Of a stretch of 64,000 nucleotides of DNA, positions 45,152-53,586 are shown piece after piece. The notes beneath the pieces were generated by a model, which saw nothing but the letters and a program-made list of their open reading frames with translations, made no database searches and was not told where the DNA came from. Within the stretch, counting starts at the first letter, position 1; each line of letters opens with the position of its first letter. Source of the stretch: Candidatus Viridilinea mediisalina (GTDB lineage Bacteria; Chloroflexota; Chloroflexia; Chloroflexales; Chloroflexaceae); the NCBI RefSeq assembly GCF_002532535.1, contig NZ_NQWI01000002.1, positions 40,447 through 104,446 on the forward strand, given 5' to 3'. The translations under genes and the position numbers were made by a program.

Positions 45152-47518
45152 CTAGCGTACCACCAAGGGCAAGTAGACCATAAACCGCTGCGGTTCAAGC
45201 CGCGCTTCAACTACAACCGGCTCGTTGCTGAGCGTGCCACCATGCTGTACGCCGCTCATTTCGTCGCTGAAGGTAGCCGCAAGCACAAGCGTCTCAGCAG
45301 CACCAAGGGGATTGGCGCTCAGATCAAGCGTGGCCGTAAAGACGCCAGTGCCGCGTGTGGGCGTAATGGTTGTGGTAGCAGCGGGTTGGCTTGTGTCCCC
45401 AACAATGCTCCATGCCAACGTCAGTTGCCCGTTGCCGTCGAGGTCGCTGCCGAAGGGCACGCTGATGCTGGCGCTGGTGCGCTCGTCGTTGAGGCTGATC
45501 ACTGGTTGCCCAGCCACCAGGCGATCCGGATCGGGGCCGCGCTGGAGCGGAGTGAAGCTAGTGCGTAGCTCGACCGCCTCCTCGATGTGGTAGGGATAGA
45601 AGGCCCCAAGCAGCGCCGGAAGGGCCTGCTGCGTGGAAAAGAGGTCGTCAGCCGCCGGGTTGAATAAGTCCTCAACATTCACATGCCAGTTGAAGACAAA
45701 GGGGCCGTCACTCTTCTGGTAGCTCGCTAGGCTGCCCACAGGCGAGCGGCCATTCCTGAGCCACTCGGCGCTGTTGAGGTCTACTCCGGCAGCCAGCAGC
45801 CCCTGAATCGCGTAGGCAGTTGAGTTGACACTAAAATCCCCGAAGCTCTCCCATCCACCATAGGGGGCTTGGCTGGTGTGTAGGAAGCGTACCGCGTTGG
45901 TAATGACCTCATGATCTTGCGGCATACCAGCGGCAACCAGAGCTTGCAACACAAGCCCAGTTTCATCAATGCTGCCCCAACTGCCCTCCTCATTCTGGAG
46001 ACCGCTCAGGAACGTAAGGGCTTCTGGGGGTACCTCTGCACCAGCGGCGATCAGCCCAAGGATGGCGAAGGATTGCGCTACCACCCCGGCTGCGCCGGAG
46101 TTCCAGCCTTGCGCAGCGGTGCTGCTGTAGGCCCCTGTCGCTTGCAGGGTGTCGCCTAGTTCGGCAACCAGATCAGTCTCAGCAAAATCACGCGGATCAG
46201 CCCCAGCAGCCACGAGGCCAACAATCAGCTTGCCGATCCGGGCAGGAAAGATGGTGCCATTCAGATCGCGGGTGTAGGTCAAGGTTTCGGTAGCGAGAAA
46301 AGCGAGCGGGCTCTGTGCGGTCGCACTCTTGATTTCAGCGGGGTGGTAGCCAGCCGCTGCAAAGGCGAATATGTTATCGAGGGTAGCGCCCACATCCGAA
46401 TCAGCACCAAAGCCAGGCCAGCCTCCATCATCATTCTGCTGCGCCTTGAGGTAGGCCAGGGTGCGCTCCGCACGGACAATCGGGGTCATAAAGAGCGGCT
46501 GATCAGTCAGCCCAAAGAGCGCCTCAATCGTCGAGAAGGCATTGACGAAAGTCGCCGCAATCGCCCCATTCTCCTGCTGCAAGCCCCGCAGCGCCGTGCG
46601 CGGATCGGTGCCACCCGTAGCCCAGGTGCTCTCGATGGGGGTGTAGCCATAGGTCGCCAAGGCGTTGATACTCCAACCTGTGCTATTGGCTGGCTCGCCG
46701 CCGCCGCCAACGCCCCAGAGGGCCGTCTCACGATCTTGGCGCTCGCGCAAGAAAGCCACAGCCTGCTGGATCGGCGCAGCGGTTGGGGCCAGATTGCCAC
46801 TACCCAGCAGCGCAAGTAGCGCGTAGCCAGTGGTATCAACGCTATTGACCCAACTCCCATTCTCCATCTGCTGCTCAATCAGCCATTGGGTCGCTGCTTC
46901 AGGGATGGGCTGGCCTGCGGCAACGAGGCCAAAGATTGCCAGGCTCTGGTTGACCGGATTGGCACTGCCGCTGGCAAACTCTTCAGTTGCCTCCGTGCTA
47001 TAGGTGCCCTCGGCGGGCTTGTAGCTCTGATTGAGCGCTGCAACCAGATCGTGCCCTGCGAAGGCCTGCGGATTCACCCCCGCAGCGGCCACGCCAGCCA
47101 AAACCAGGCCCGTGCGTCCGGGAAACAGGTTGGCGGCATCCACATTGCCCTCAGCATAGATATAGTTCTCTAGCCCATCAGCCAGAAAATCGAGCAGACC
47201 CTTGCCCTCAGCGTGGCGAAAGTGGGCTGCTGGATGGCCAACCGCATTGAGCGCCAGCAGCAGACGACTGGTGCCACTCATATCGGCCCCACCAAAACCA
47301 AACGAATCGATGCCACCATTGGCAAGCTGCTGGGTACGCAGATAGGCAATTGCCGGGCCAATCGCCTCATCTTGGTAGAAGGGAAAACTCTGGCCCCAAG
47401 GCTGCTCATCGGCAACCACCGGCGCTTGCGCCGCCACCGGCGCAAACCAAAGGCTCACCACGAGAACCACCAACAGCAAAGAGCCAAGCGAACGGAACAG
47501 GGGATGGCGAATGGACAT
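45152..47518 (-). CDS. Secreted transcobalamin-like alpha/alpha-barrel protein under cobalamin riboswitch control
   Basis: 788 residues. Signal peptide 1-30 (LLLVVLVVSLWFAPVAAQ). Two alpha6-alpha6-type blocks (about 45-345 and 375-690) made of prenyltransferase/terpene-cyclase-like repeats: AIAYLRTQQLANGGIDSFGF, TGLVLAGVAAAGVNPQAFAG, WLIEQQMENGSWVNSVDTTG, TLAYLKAQQNDDGGWPGFGA. This is the fold of transcobalamin and intrinsic factor N-lobes; no DxDD cyclase motif is seen. A beta-rich region (700-780) precedes a VYLPLVVR tail. A cobalamin riboswitch and terminator precede it; GGAG is 10 bases before ATG 47518. Role inferred: extracellular corrinoid binding. Enzyme function cannot be excluded. 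Confidence 0.82.
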   Translation of the reverse strand: MSIRHPLFRSLGSLLLVVLVVSLWFAPVAAQAPVVADEQPWGQSFPFYQDEAIGPAIAYLRTQQLANGGIDSFGFGGADMSGTSRLLLALNAVGHPAAHFRHAEGKGLLDFLADGLENYIYAEGNVDAANLFPGRTGLVLAGVAAAGVNPQAFAGHDLVAALNQSYKPAEGTYSTEATEEFASGSANPVNQSLAIFGLVAAGQPIPEAATQWLIEQQMENGSWVNSVDTTGYALLALLGSGNLAPTAAPIQQAVAFLRERQDRETALWGVGGGGEPANSTGWSINALATYGYTPIESTWATGGTDPRTALRGLQQENGAIAATFVNAFSTIEALFGLTDQPLFMTPIVRAERTLAYLKAQQNDDGGWPGFGADSDVGATLDNIFAFAAAGYHPAEIKSATAQSPLAFLATETLTYTRDLNGTIFPARIGKLIVGLVAAGADPRDFAETDLVAELGDTLQATGAYSSTAAQGWNSGAAGVVAQSFAILGLIAAGAEVPPEALTFLSGLQNEEGSWGSIDETGLVLQALVAAGMPQDHEVITNAVRFLHTSQAPYGGWESFGDFSVNSTAYAIQGLLAAGVDLNSAEWLRNGRSPVGSLASYQKSDGPFVFNWHVNVEDLFNPAADDLFSTQQALPALLGAFYPYHIEEAVELRTSFTPLQRGPDPDRLVAGQPVISLNDERTSASISVPFGSDLDGNGQLTLAWSIVGDTSQPAATTTITPTRGTGVFTATLDLSANPLGAAETLVLAATFSDEMSGVQHGGTLSNEPVVVEARLEPQRFMVYLPLVVR

Positions 47519-47548
47519 AGATTGAGTCTCCTATAGCGAGCGAGTGTT

Positions 47549-47592
47549 GAAGAGATACAGAGATATGCACCACAGAGGCACAGAGAACACAG
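47549..47592. repeat. CACAGAGG-type repeat in the leader of the transcobalamin-like gene
   Basis: GAGATACAGAGATATGCACC then ACAGAGGCACAGAGAACACA. Same family as 22722 and 31130. It lies between the riboswitch terminator and the start codon. Confidence 0.85.
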
Positions 47593-47625
47593 AGAAGTTT
47601 GGGGAGTATGGCAGTCATACCAAAA

Positions 47626-47658
47626 CAAAAAACCCCAACTTCTCACGCGAAGCGGGGT
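47626..47658 (-). terminator. Intrinsic terminator in the riboswitch leader
   Basis: On the minus strand ACCCCGCTTC pairs with GAAGTTGGGGT (one bulged T) around GCGTGA, followed by TTTTTTG. It lies about 90 bases after the riboswitch and 108 before the gene, the arrangement for attenuation by ligand. Confidence 0.82.
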
Positions 47659-47744
47659 GTAACAGCGATCAGGTTGCCCAGCACTGCCTAGTGATCAAGG
47701 GCCACGGATCATGTTCTGCCTCCTTAGCTCGAGAAGGTACTGAA

Positions 47745-47885
47745 CAGACACGTCGCGGTAGGTATCCTGGCTTCTGGTAATACGGGTTTACCAGTTACAG
47801 TTGCGGCACAGCGCTGGACTCACACCAGCTTCCACCTTTACACCCTCGCATCCGGGCTTTCGGGATACCGCGACGGTATGTAGTT
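47745..47885 (-). promoter_or_regulatory. Cobalamin (B12) riboswitch
   Basis: The minus strand reads GGTGTGAGTCCAGCGCTGTG then CCGCAACTGTAA and the B12 box AGAAGCCAGGATACCTACC. The P1 stem CGTCGCGGTA/TACCGCGACG closes 47751-47875. These are the conserved core parts of the class I cobalamin riboswitch in the right order. It precedes the transcobalamin-like gene. A possible -10 (TATAAT, minus, 47911-47916) is just upstream. Confidence 0.93.
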
Positions 47886-47969
47886 TGCATAGGTACAAAT
47901 GGACGGGGCCATTATAGCATAGTGTTGCGGAGTCGCCTCCGGTGGGGGTGCGGGGGCGCTACTCCAGCC

Positions 47970-48536
47970 TCACCGCTCCCGATCAATTCGTGGCAAGACA
48001 ATCCCCTGCTGGCCTTGGTATTTGCCCTTTTTGTCCGCGTACGAAACCTCACACGCTTCGTCACTCTCCAAAAAGAGTACCTGACCAATGCCTTCGTTGG
48101 CGTAGATGCGTGCGGGAAGTGGGGTCGTGTTGCTGATCTCAATCGTCACAAACCCGGTCCATTCAGGTTCAAGTGGGGTCACATTGATGATAATACCCAC
48201 ACGCGCATAGGTTGATTTGCCAATCACAATGCAACTGACATTTCTGGGTATCCGAAAACGCTCAACTGAACGGGCTAAGGCAAAAGAGTTGGGGGGAATG
48301 TCAATATGATCAACCTTCATATCAACAAAAGAACGGGGATCGAAGTTCTTTGGATCAACTACCACGTTCCAGACATTGGTAAAAACTTTGAATTCATCGG
48401 CTACACGCATATCGTAGCCATATGACGTGAGCCCATAGGAGATCACGCCGTCGCGCATCTGTTCATCTACAAATGGTTCGATCATGCCGTGTTCGCGGGC
48501 CATTCTGCGGATCCAGTGATCGGCTTTAATGGGCAT
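47970..48536 (-). CDS. dcd: dCTP deaminase
   Basis: 188 residues. Deaminates dCTP to dUTP, feeding thymidylate synthesis. The family motifs [33 protein letters not shown] (with the catalytic Glu) and [20 protein letters not shown] are present, and the C-terminal YQGQQGI lid is intact. Length matches the trimeric Dcd family. Start ATG 48536 has CCCTTTGAAAAAAAG ahead. The gene upstream on the same strand is a thymidylate-synthase-like protein, giving a sensible nucleotide-metabolism pair with a 38-base gap. Confidence 0.96.
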   Translation of the reverse strand: MPIKADHWIRRMAREHGMIEPFVDEQMRDGVISYGLTSYGYDMRVADEFKVFTNVWNVVVDPKNFDPRSFVDMKVDHIDIPPNSFALARSVERFRIPRNVSCIVIGKSTYARVGIIINVTPLEPEWTGFVTIEISNTTPLPARIYANEGIGQVLFLESDEACEVSYADKKGKYQGQQGIVLPRIDRER

Positions 48537-48574
48537 GGGTTTGCCTTACTTTTTTTCAAAGGGATAGTTCGTTG

Positions 48575-50032
48575 CTACCCTGCTTCCAAAGGTTGATCCT
48601 GGTGGTATGCCTCCGCCCGTCCGAGCTGTAGGGCTAGTTCGGCTTTCTGCAACTCTTGGCCCAAGTAGAGCGCATGGCCGATCTCGCCAACATAGGGGGC
48701 CAGCTTGCGCCCTAGTTCGCGTGCGGAATGACCGCGCAGGCTCTGGAGGTGTTCACCACAAGGGCTGTAGTGGCGCACCACGATCTCTGGCGGTTCGAGG
48801 AGAATCACGAAGGCACCACGCGCATCACGTTGTAGCCGGGCATCGCTGGGGCGTAGCTGCTGCGTGATCAATGCCTCAGCCGCAGCCCAGTCGTGTGCGT
48901 AGATGTGCGCTGAGTGTGAGAGGATAGCGAGTTCGCCTACGTCACTCGCTACCATCCGCGCCAATTCGCTCTGGAGGGCACGTAGCCCGTAGGCATTGTT
49001 GGCCCAGGCCCGGTAGATGTCATGGGAGCGAAAGTAGGCTGTGAGGTGCAAGCGTTCGTCGCGGATGCGCGCTTGGATCACGTTGAGACAGGGCGGGTTG
49101 CTGCTGATTGCATCTTCTTCAGGTGCCCAGAGTACCGCAACGGCGCGCCGACTCGCCCGTGCCGCCTCTAACTCCTTGGCCATGGCCGCGATCTGGTCGA
49201 GGTCACCGCCAAAGGCGCGCAGGCGCGCACCATAGGTATAACTCAGCCCCGCGCTGCCGTCGGCATGCAGTAGTTGCCCCAAATAGCCACTGTAGCGCCC
49301 ATCGGCTTGCCGTTCGCCCAGGCTTGCGCGGCTGAAGGGCATCCAGTCGGCGTAGGAGCATTGCGCTGGATCGTCAGGCTCGTCACTCACCACCGTGAGC
49401 AGGTCCAGCACCTCGCGCTGGTCGCTACTCTGTTGGGTGGCACTGCGTTGCCCGTAGTGCAGCACATGCCAGATGATCTGCAGGTAGGCTGTGCGGATGG
49501 TAGGCGCACGCACCAGCACACCCATGGGCGCACTCGGCAGCGTGCTGCTCTCTGGTTCATGGTAGGGGAAGATCAGCGGCGCTGTGGCCCAAGCGCGGGC
49601 CGCACAGCGATGCTGCGCTACCAACACAGCCACGTCACTGCCCCGCGTTCGCCCCCGGTAGTCGTGCAGCCGCACCGAGCGGCGCAACAACTCAAGTGCC
49701 GTCGTGCTAATCTCTGGGTGCAGCCGCGTCCCATCGCCCTTGATGCGCCCGTGTTCATCAAGGCCATCACGCAGGAATGCTACCAGCGCCCCACCGCTCC
49801 CCGTCAGATCCTTGCCACAGAGCAGCAGATCGGTAATCCATGGTTGCGCCAGCAGATTGCGTACCAGAAAGCTGACCCCATCACGCGAGTAGAGATTACC
49901 CACCAGCGCGTAGCTCATCGGATCGAGCGCAGGCACCACCCGCTCTTGGGGTGTCCAGAGCAGGCATAAAGCCAAACCCGACGCCGCATTGCCCAGCGTG
50001 AGGTTTGATGCAAAGTAGATCGGCCATGTCAT
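48575..50032 (-). CDS. MtrA-like (DUF4346) domain fused to a thymidylate-synthase-fold domain
   Basis: 485 residues. The N-terminal half (about 1-190) has MSYALVGNLYSRDGVSFLVR, LLLCGKDLTGSGGALVAFLR and HGRIKG, resembling MtrA/DUF4346 corrinoid-related modules. The C-terminal half (about 195-485) matches ThyA: SRASLGERQADGRYSGYLGQ, the Cys motif NPPCLNVIQARIRDERLHLT with catalytic Cys in PPC, and YFRSHDIYRAWANNAYGL (R-S-x-D-x6-N). It is probably a flavin-independent dUMP methylase relative. dcd is next to it, which supports TMP synthesis. Confidence in the ThyA part is higher than in the N-terminal assignment. Confidence 0.8.
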   Translation of the reverse strand: MTWPIYFASNLTLGNAASGLALCLLWTPQERVVPALDPMSYALVGNLYSRDGVSFLVRNLLAQPWITDLLLCGKDLTGSGGALVAFLRDGLDEHGRIKGDGTRLHPEISTTALELLRRSVRLHDYRGRTRGSDVAVLVAQHRCAARAWATAPLIFPYHEPESSTLPSAPMGVLVRAPTIRTAYLQIIWHVLHYGQRSATQQSSDQREVLDLLTVVSDEPDDPAQCSYADWMPFSRASLGERQADGRYSGYLGQLLHADGSAGLSYTYGARLRAFGGDLDQIAAMAKELEAARASRRAVAVLWAPEEDAISSNPPCLNVIQARIRDERLHLTAYFRSHDIYRAWANNAYGLRALQSELARMVASDVGELAILSHSAHIYAHDWAAAEALITQQLRPSDARLQRDARGAFVILLEPPEIVVRHYSPCGEHLQSLRGHSARELGRKLAPYVGEIGHALYLGQELQKAELALQLGRAEAYHQDQPLEAG

Positions 50033-50073
50033 ATGCTGGAGCTTCGGAGGATGCTACGTCTTCTCTCAATAGC

Positions 50074-50120
50074 TTTTTGGTTTTGTTTTGGCGACTTCGT
50101 CGCCAAAACAAAACCAAAAA
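50074..50120. repeat. 22-bp perfect hairpin between rnj and the ThyA-like gene
   Basis: TTTTTGGTTTTGTTTTGGCGAC pairs with its complement around TTC (50096-50098), and both arms have T runs outside. A likely bidirectional end for the flanking transcripts. Confidence 0.88.
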
Positions 50121-50157
50121 CGAGGTTTGGGCCTAATCCCAACGTATGACAAGAGGC

Positions 50158-50265
50158 GTAACATCAATTACCCTTGAACATGCCGCATCATCAAGAACGC
50201 GAAAGCCCATTGAGATGCCATGTTCGGCAATCTACAATCTACAATCTGCAATCAACAATCTACAA
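50158..50265. repeat. Dispersed repeat (ATTGAGATGCCATGTTCGGC + heptamers) after rnj
   Basis: CATCAATTACCCTTGAACAT, GCGAAAGCCCATTGAGATGC and CATGTTCGGC are followed by (AATCTAC)n, with one AATCAAC variant, ending at the rnj stop. The same order occurs at 53404-53542, with roughly 70-bp identical-looking flanks, and partly at 33515-33612. Confidence 0.9.
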
Positions 50266-51942
50266 CTACACCTCCATCACCACTGGCAGCACCATCGGAC
50301 GACGGCGCGTCTCGCGGTAGAGGAATTCGCTGACAACCTCTTTGATCTTGCGGTTGACGTAGGCGCTATCCACACTGGTGAGAGCATCGCCGTTGGGCTG
50401 AGCCAATGCCGCCCGCACGGTGTCTTTGGTTGCCTCAACCAAGTCTTGGCTCTGGCGCATATAGACAAAGCCCCGCGAGACCACATCAGGGCCGGAGACG
50501 AGCGATCCGTTGCTCATGTCAATCCCGACGACGACGATGAGCATGCCATCCTTCGCTAACATCTGGCGGTCACGCACCACAACGTTGCCAACATCACCGA
50601 CGGTGGTGCCGTCTACATAGATGTAGCCCACGGGCGTTTTGCTGATCTGCTTGCCAAATCCGGGCGCGAACTCCATGATTCCGCCGGGTTCGGGAATGAG
50701 GACATTCTCGTTGGTATAGCCGATGCCCATGCCAACGGCCATTTTGCGGTAGATAATCATGTGGCGGTAGTCGCCGTGGAAGGGCAGTACAAACTCTGGG
50801 CGGAGCAGCGCCAGCACGAGTTTCAGTTCCTCTTGAGCTGCGTGGCCAGAGACATGCACACGGGCATCGCCGCCATAGATCACGTCGGCCCCTAGCTTGA
50901 AGAGGTTGTTGATCACGCGGCTGACACTCACCTCATTGCCGGGGATGGGGGTCGCCGAGACCACCACCGTGTCACCTGGTTTAATCTTGAGGTGCTGGTG
51001 GTCGCGGTTGGCCATGCGGTTGAGTGCCGCCATTGGTTCACCCTGGCTGCCGGTGCAGACCACCGCGATCTGGTCGTCGGGGTAGGAGTTGAGTTCGTGG
51101 GGCCGGATCAGCGTCCCCGCTTCGGCGCGTAAGAAGCCCATTTCAAGCGCAATGCGCGAGTTGTTCTCCATGCTGCGCCCGGCAAGCAGCACCTTGCGCC
51201 CATAGGCTTCGGCGGAATCGATGGCCTGTTGCACTCGGCTGATATTTGAGGCAAAGGTAGCCATAATAATGCGCCCAGGCGCGATGGCAAAGATGTTATC
51301 AAAGGCTTCACCAACCGTCGCCTCGCTTGGCGTATAGCCCTTCGACTCGACACGCACACAATCGGTAATCAGCACCAGCGGCTTACGCTGGCTCAACTCA
51401 GAGATCTTCTGCAAATTGGTGGGCTTGCCGTCAACCGGCGTGTGATCCAACTTCCAATCGGTCAAATAGACCACCATGCCACCCGGGGTGCTAATCGCAA
51501 AGCCGACCGCATCGGGAATAGAGTGGGCAATGTGGAAGGGTTCAACATGAAAGCTACCAACCGTAAAGCTGTCGCTATCGGTAATCACCACCTGGCTCAC
51601 CTTGTCGAGCAAGCGGTGTTCTTTGAGCTTATTGCCTAAGAGCCCGTGGGTCAGACCAGTGGCAAAAATGGGCGGAAAGCCCAGATCTGCGATCAGGTGC
51701 GGTACCGCACCAATATGATCCTCGTGGCCATGGGTCAGTAAGATACCCTTAATCTTACTCGTCTTCTCGCGCAGGTAGCTCATATCGGGCAACACCAGAT
51801 CGACGCCGAGCATATCGGCATCGGGGAACATGACTCCACAATCGAGAATGACGATCTCATCGCCACACTCGACAACCCACATGTTCCGTCCGACCTCGCC
51901 AACGCCGCCGAGTGGCAGAACGCGAACACGATTTTTTGCCAT
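50266..51942 (-). CDS. rnj: Ribonuclease J
   Basis: 558 residues from ATG 51942 (a GTG at 51951 is the alternative). Metallo-beta-lactamase/beta-CASP RNase J: LTHGHEDHIGAVPHL is the zinc-site motif, LTDWKLDHTPVDG and VSGHAAQEELKLVLALLRPE the other motifs, GDYRHM the last. It acts on mRNA from the 5' end and endonucleolytically. The C-terminal domain (from about 445) is complete. Length fits RNase J1/J2. It stands in a run of minus-strand housekeeping genes. Confidence 0.96.
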   Translation of the reverse strand: MAKNRVRVLPLGGVGEVGRNMWVVECGDEIVILDCGVMFPDADMLGVDLVLPDMSYLREKTSKIKGILLTHGHEDHIGAVPHLIADLGFPPIFATGLTHGLLGNKLKEHRLLDKVSQVVITDSDSFTVGSFHVEPFHIAHSIPDAVGFAISTPGGMVVYLTDWKLDHTPVDGKPTNLQKISELSQRKPLVLITDCVRVESKGYTPSEATVGEAFDNIFAIAPGRIIMATFASNISRVQQAIDSAEAYGRKVLLAGRSMENNSRIALEMGFLRAEAGTLIRPHELNSYPDDQIAVVCTGSQGEPMAALNRMANRDHQHLKIKPGDTVVVSATPIPGNEVSVSRVINNLFKLGADVIYGGDARVHVSGHAAQEELKLVLALLRPEFVLPFHGDYRHMIIYRKMAVGMGIGYTNENVLIPEPGGIMEFAPGFGKQISKTPVGYIYVDGTTVGDVGNVVVRDRQMLAKDGMLIVVVGIDMSNGSLVSGPDVVSRGFVYMRQSQDLVEATKDTVRAALAQPNGDALTSVDSAYVNRKIKEVVSEFLYRETRRRPMVLPVVMEV

Positions 51943-52050
51943 AGGTTTCACTTGAAGTCCGACGTACCGACCTTCCAGGGCCGGGGATGAACTTCACTCC
52001 TTTCATGTTATGGTTGGTATTTCTTAGAGGGTCATGGCCCTCTGTCACAT

Positions 52051-52596
52051 CTATGATTCTAACCGTTGCCGAATTTCATCCAGCAACGCATCACGATCTT
52101 CCAAGCCCGCATAGATGGGCAGACGGGTTCCGCCAAAGGCTTGACGATGCAGGAAGCGGAGCAATGGTTGTTGAATTTGGCTACTCTGATCGGTGTTGAA
52201 GATCAATTCATCAAGCGGTTCATCGGCATCATCATCGGCGCGCCGGATGGCGCTGATGCTACTCCAAGGGTAGAGGAGGCTGATCCCGAGCAGCGACGTA
52301 AAGCGTAAGCCATCAGTTGTTGGGGTATAGCACCCAGCCCACTCTTCAAGCAGGCTCCAGATCAGCAAGGGGGTAGCTACAATCAGGCAGAGCATGAGCA
52401 GTGCCGGTACAACCTGACCCACCCCCAAGCCTGCTGCGAGGCTCTGCTGCAGGCTTGGCCAGAATTGTAGGGGATGGTAGCTAATCCGTAGGGTGCTGGC
52501 AAAGCTCCAGAGCGCAAAGGCCCAAATGAGCAACGCGGCCACCAAGAGGATGAGGGTTAACCGCTGACCAGCAGGCGAGAGACGATAAGCTTTCAT
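52051..52596 (-). CDS. Membrane protein of unknown function with two helices
   Basis: 181 residues. Two membrane helices (LTLILLVAALLIWAFALWSF about 13-33 and VVPALLMLCLIVATPLLIWS about 62-82), then a PH-like soluble part (TPTTDGLRFTSLLGISLLYP, then WSSISAIRRADDD), which resembles the bacterial PH (DUF304-type) pattern. The start ATG 52596 is used because the longer frame runs into MITE-1 copy G. No function assigned. Confidence 0.7.
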   Translation of the reverse strand: MKAYRLSPAGQRLTLILLVAALLIWAFALWSFASTLRISYHPLQFWPSLQQSLAAGLGVGQVVPALLMLCLIVATPLLIWSLLEEWAGCYTPTTDGLRFTSLLGISLLYPWSSISAIRRADDDADEPLDELIFNTDQSSQIQQPLLRFLHRQAFGGTRLPIYAGLEDRDALLDEIRQRLES

Positions 52597-52620
52597 AAAT
52601 GAGGAACGTAGGGGGGCTAA

Positions 52621-52720
52621 GAGACTGTCTGAAAAGTCGATCATCTGGTGTTGGAGTGCCGACTTCAGCCGGCTAAAGCCGGCACTCCAGCGCGTGCTCA
52701 CGAGCTTTTCAGACAACTTC
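52621..52720 (+). mobile_element. MITE-1 copy G (100 bp)
   Basis: Ends GAGACTGTCTGAAAAG and CTTTTCAGACAACTTC, flanked by TAA at 52618-52620 and 52721-52723. Central arms GGAGTGCCGAC and GCCGGCACTCC differ by one base. Between the membrane-protein gene and the udg gene. Confidence 0.92.
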
Positions 52721-52734
52721 TAAGATCAATTCAA

Positions 52735-53400
52735 TCAAAAGAGATTCAATTGCTGCAACGGCTGCTCATCTTTTGCTTCTGACTGAGATGCAGGTGGCGC
52801 AGGGGTTGCTGCTGCTGCCCGTTCCGCCTCAACCTGCGCCAGAAATTCAGGCAGGCGGCGAAAATCGGCCTCGAGCAGGGGCCGATTCTGGGGCTGGTGT
52901 AGCGCAGCCGCCGGGTGCAGCATGGGCACCACGAGCCGCCCGTTGATGCGACGCGGCTGCCCGTGGATCCGCATGATTCGCTCACCGGGCATAAACAGGT
53001 TCATTGAAAAACGCCCAAGGGTAACGATCACCGCTGGGTTAATCGCCTCGATCTGGCGAAAGAGGTAGTGTTCTGTGCATAGCTTGATCTCATCGGGCTG
53101 TGGGTCGCGGTTTTTCGGTGGGCGACACTTGATCACGTTGCCGATGAAGACATCGCCCCGCTGGAGCCCCGCCATGGCCAGCAACTGATCAAGAAATTGG
53201 CCTGAAGCACCAACAAAGGGCCGTCCCTGGCGATCCTCGTGGAAGCCCGGCCCCTCGCCAATCAGCATGACCTTGGCCTCGGCAGGCCCTTCACCAGGCA
53301 CCGCATGGGTACGTCCACTATGCAAGCCACAGAGTCGGCATGTCTGCGTCGTCTCGGCAATCAAACGCAGGGTTTCAACAGTATTCACATTCATGCTCAT
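52735..53400 (-). CDS. Family-4 uracil-DNA glycosylase with C-terminal clamp-binding-like motif
   Basis: 221 residues. 4Fe-4S cysteines: the CRLC pair near residue 20, KCRPP and LC later. Motif A GEGPGFHEDRQGRPFVGASG, motif B HPAAALHQP, so it removes uracil from DNA. ATG 53400 is used; ATG 53394 also possible. After an Ala/Pro linker of low complexity the protein ends EQPLQQLNLF, and QLNLF fits the bacterial sliding-clamp-binding pentapeptide pattern. The clamp interaction is inference. The gene is downstream of a heptamer repeat. Confidence 0.92.
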   Translation of the reverse strand: MSMNVNTVETLRLIAETTQTCRLCGLHSGRTHAVPGEGPAEAKVMLIGEGPGFHEDRQGRPFVGASGQFLDQLLAMAGLQRGDVFIGNVIKCRPPKNRDPQPDEIKLCTEHYLFRQIEAINPAVIVTLGRFSMNLFMPGERIMRIHGQPRRINGRLVVPMLHPAAALHQPQNRPLLEADFRRLPEFLAQVEAERAAAATPAPPASQSEAKDEQPLQQLNLF

Positions 53401-53403
53401 CTT

Positions 53404-53542
53404 ATACCAATTACCCTTGAACATGCCACATTATCAAGAACGCTAACGCTCATTGGGACGCCATGTTTGGCAATCTGCAATCTGCAATCTACAATCTGCA
53501 ATCTGCAATCTACAATCTGCAATCTACAATCTACAATCTGCA
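53404..53542. repeat. Dispersed repeat (CATTGGGACGCCATG + heptamers) upstream of udg
   Basis: TACCAATTACCCTTGAACAT, CATTGGGACGCCATGTTTGG then about ten heptamers AATCTGC/AATCTAC (53468-53542). Same structure as 50158-50265. The array points at the 3' end of the wecA gene. Confidence 0.9.
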
Positions 53543-53586
53543 ACACAGCCATTATACCCGTTGGGCGACTGAGAGACAAGTATGTT

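Noticed and set aside
45152..47518. Squalene-hopene or other terpene cyclase
   Set aside because: No DxDD motif, has a signal peptide and a B12 riboswitch; the repeats fit the non-enzymatic transcobalamin type better.
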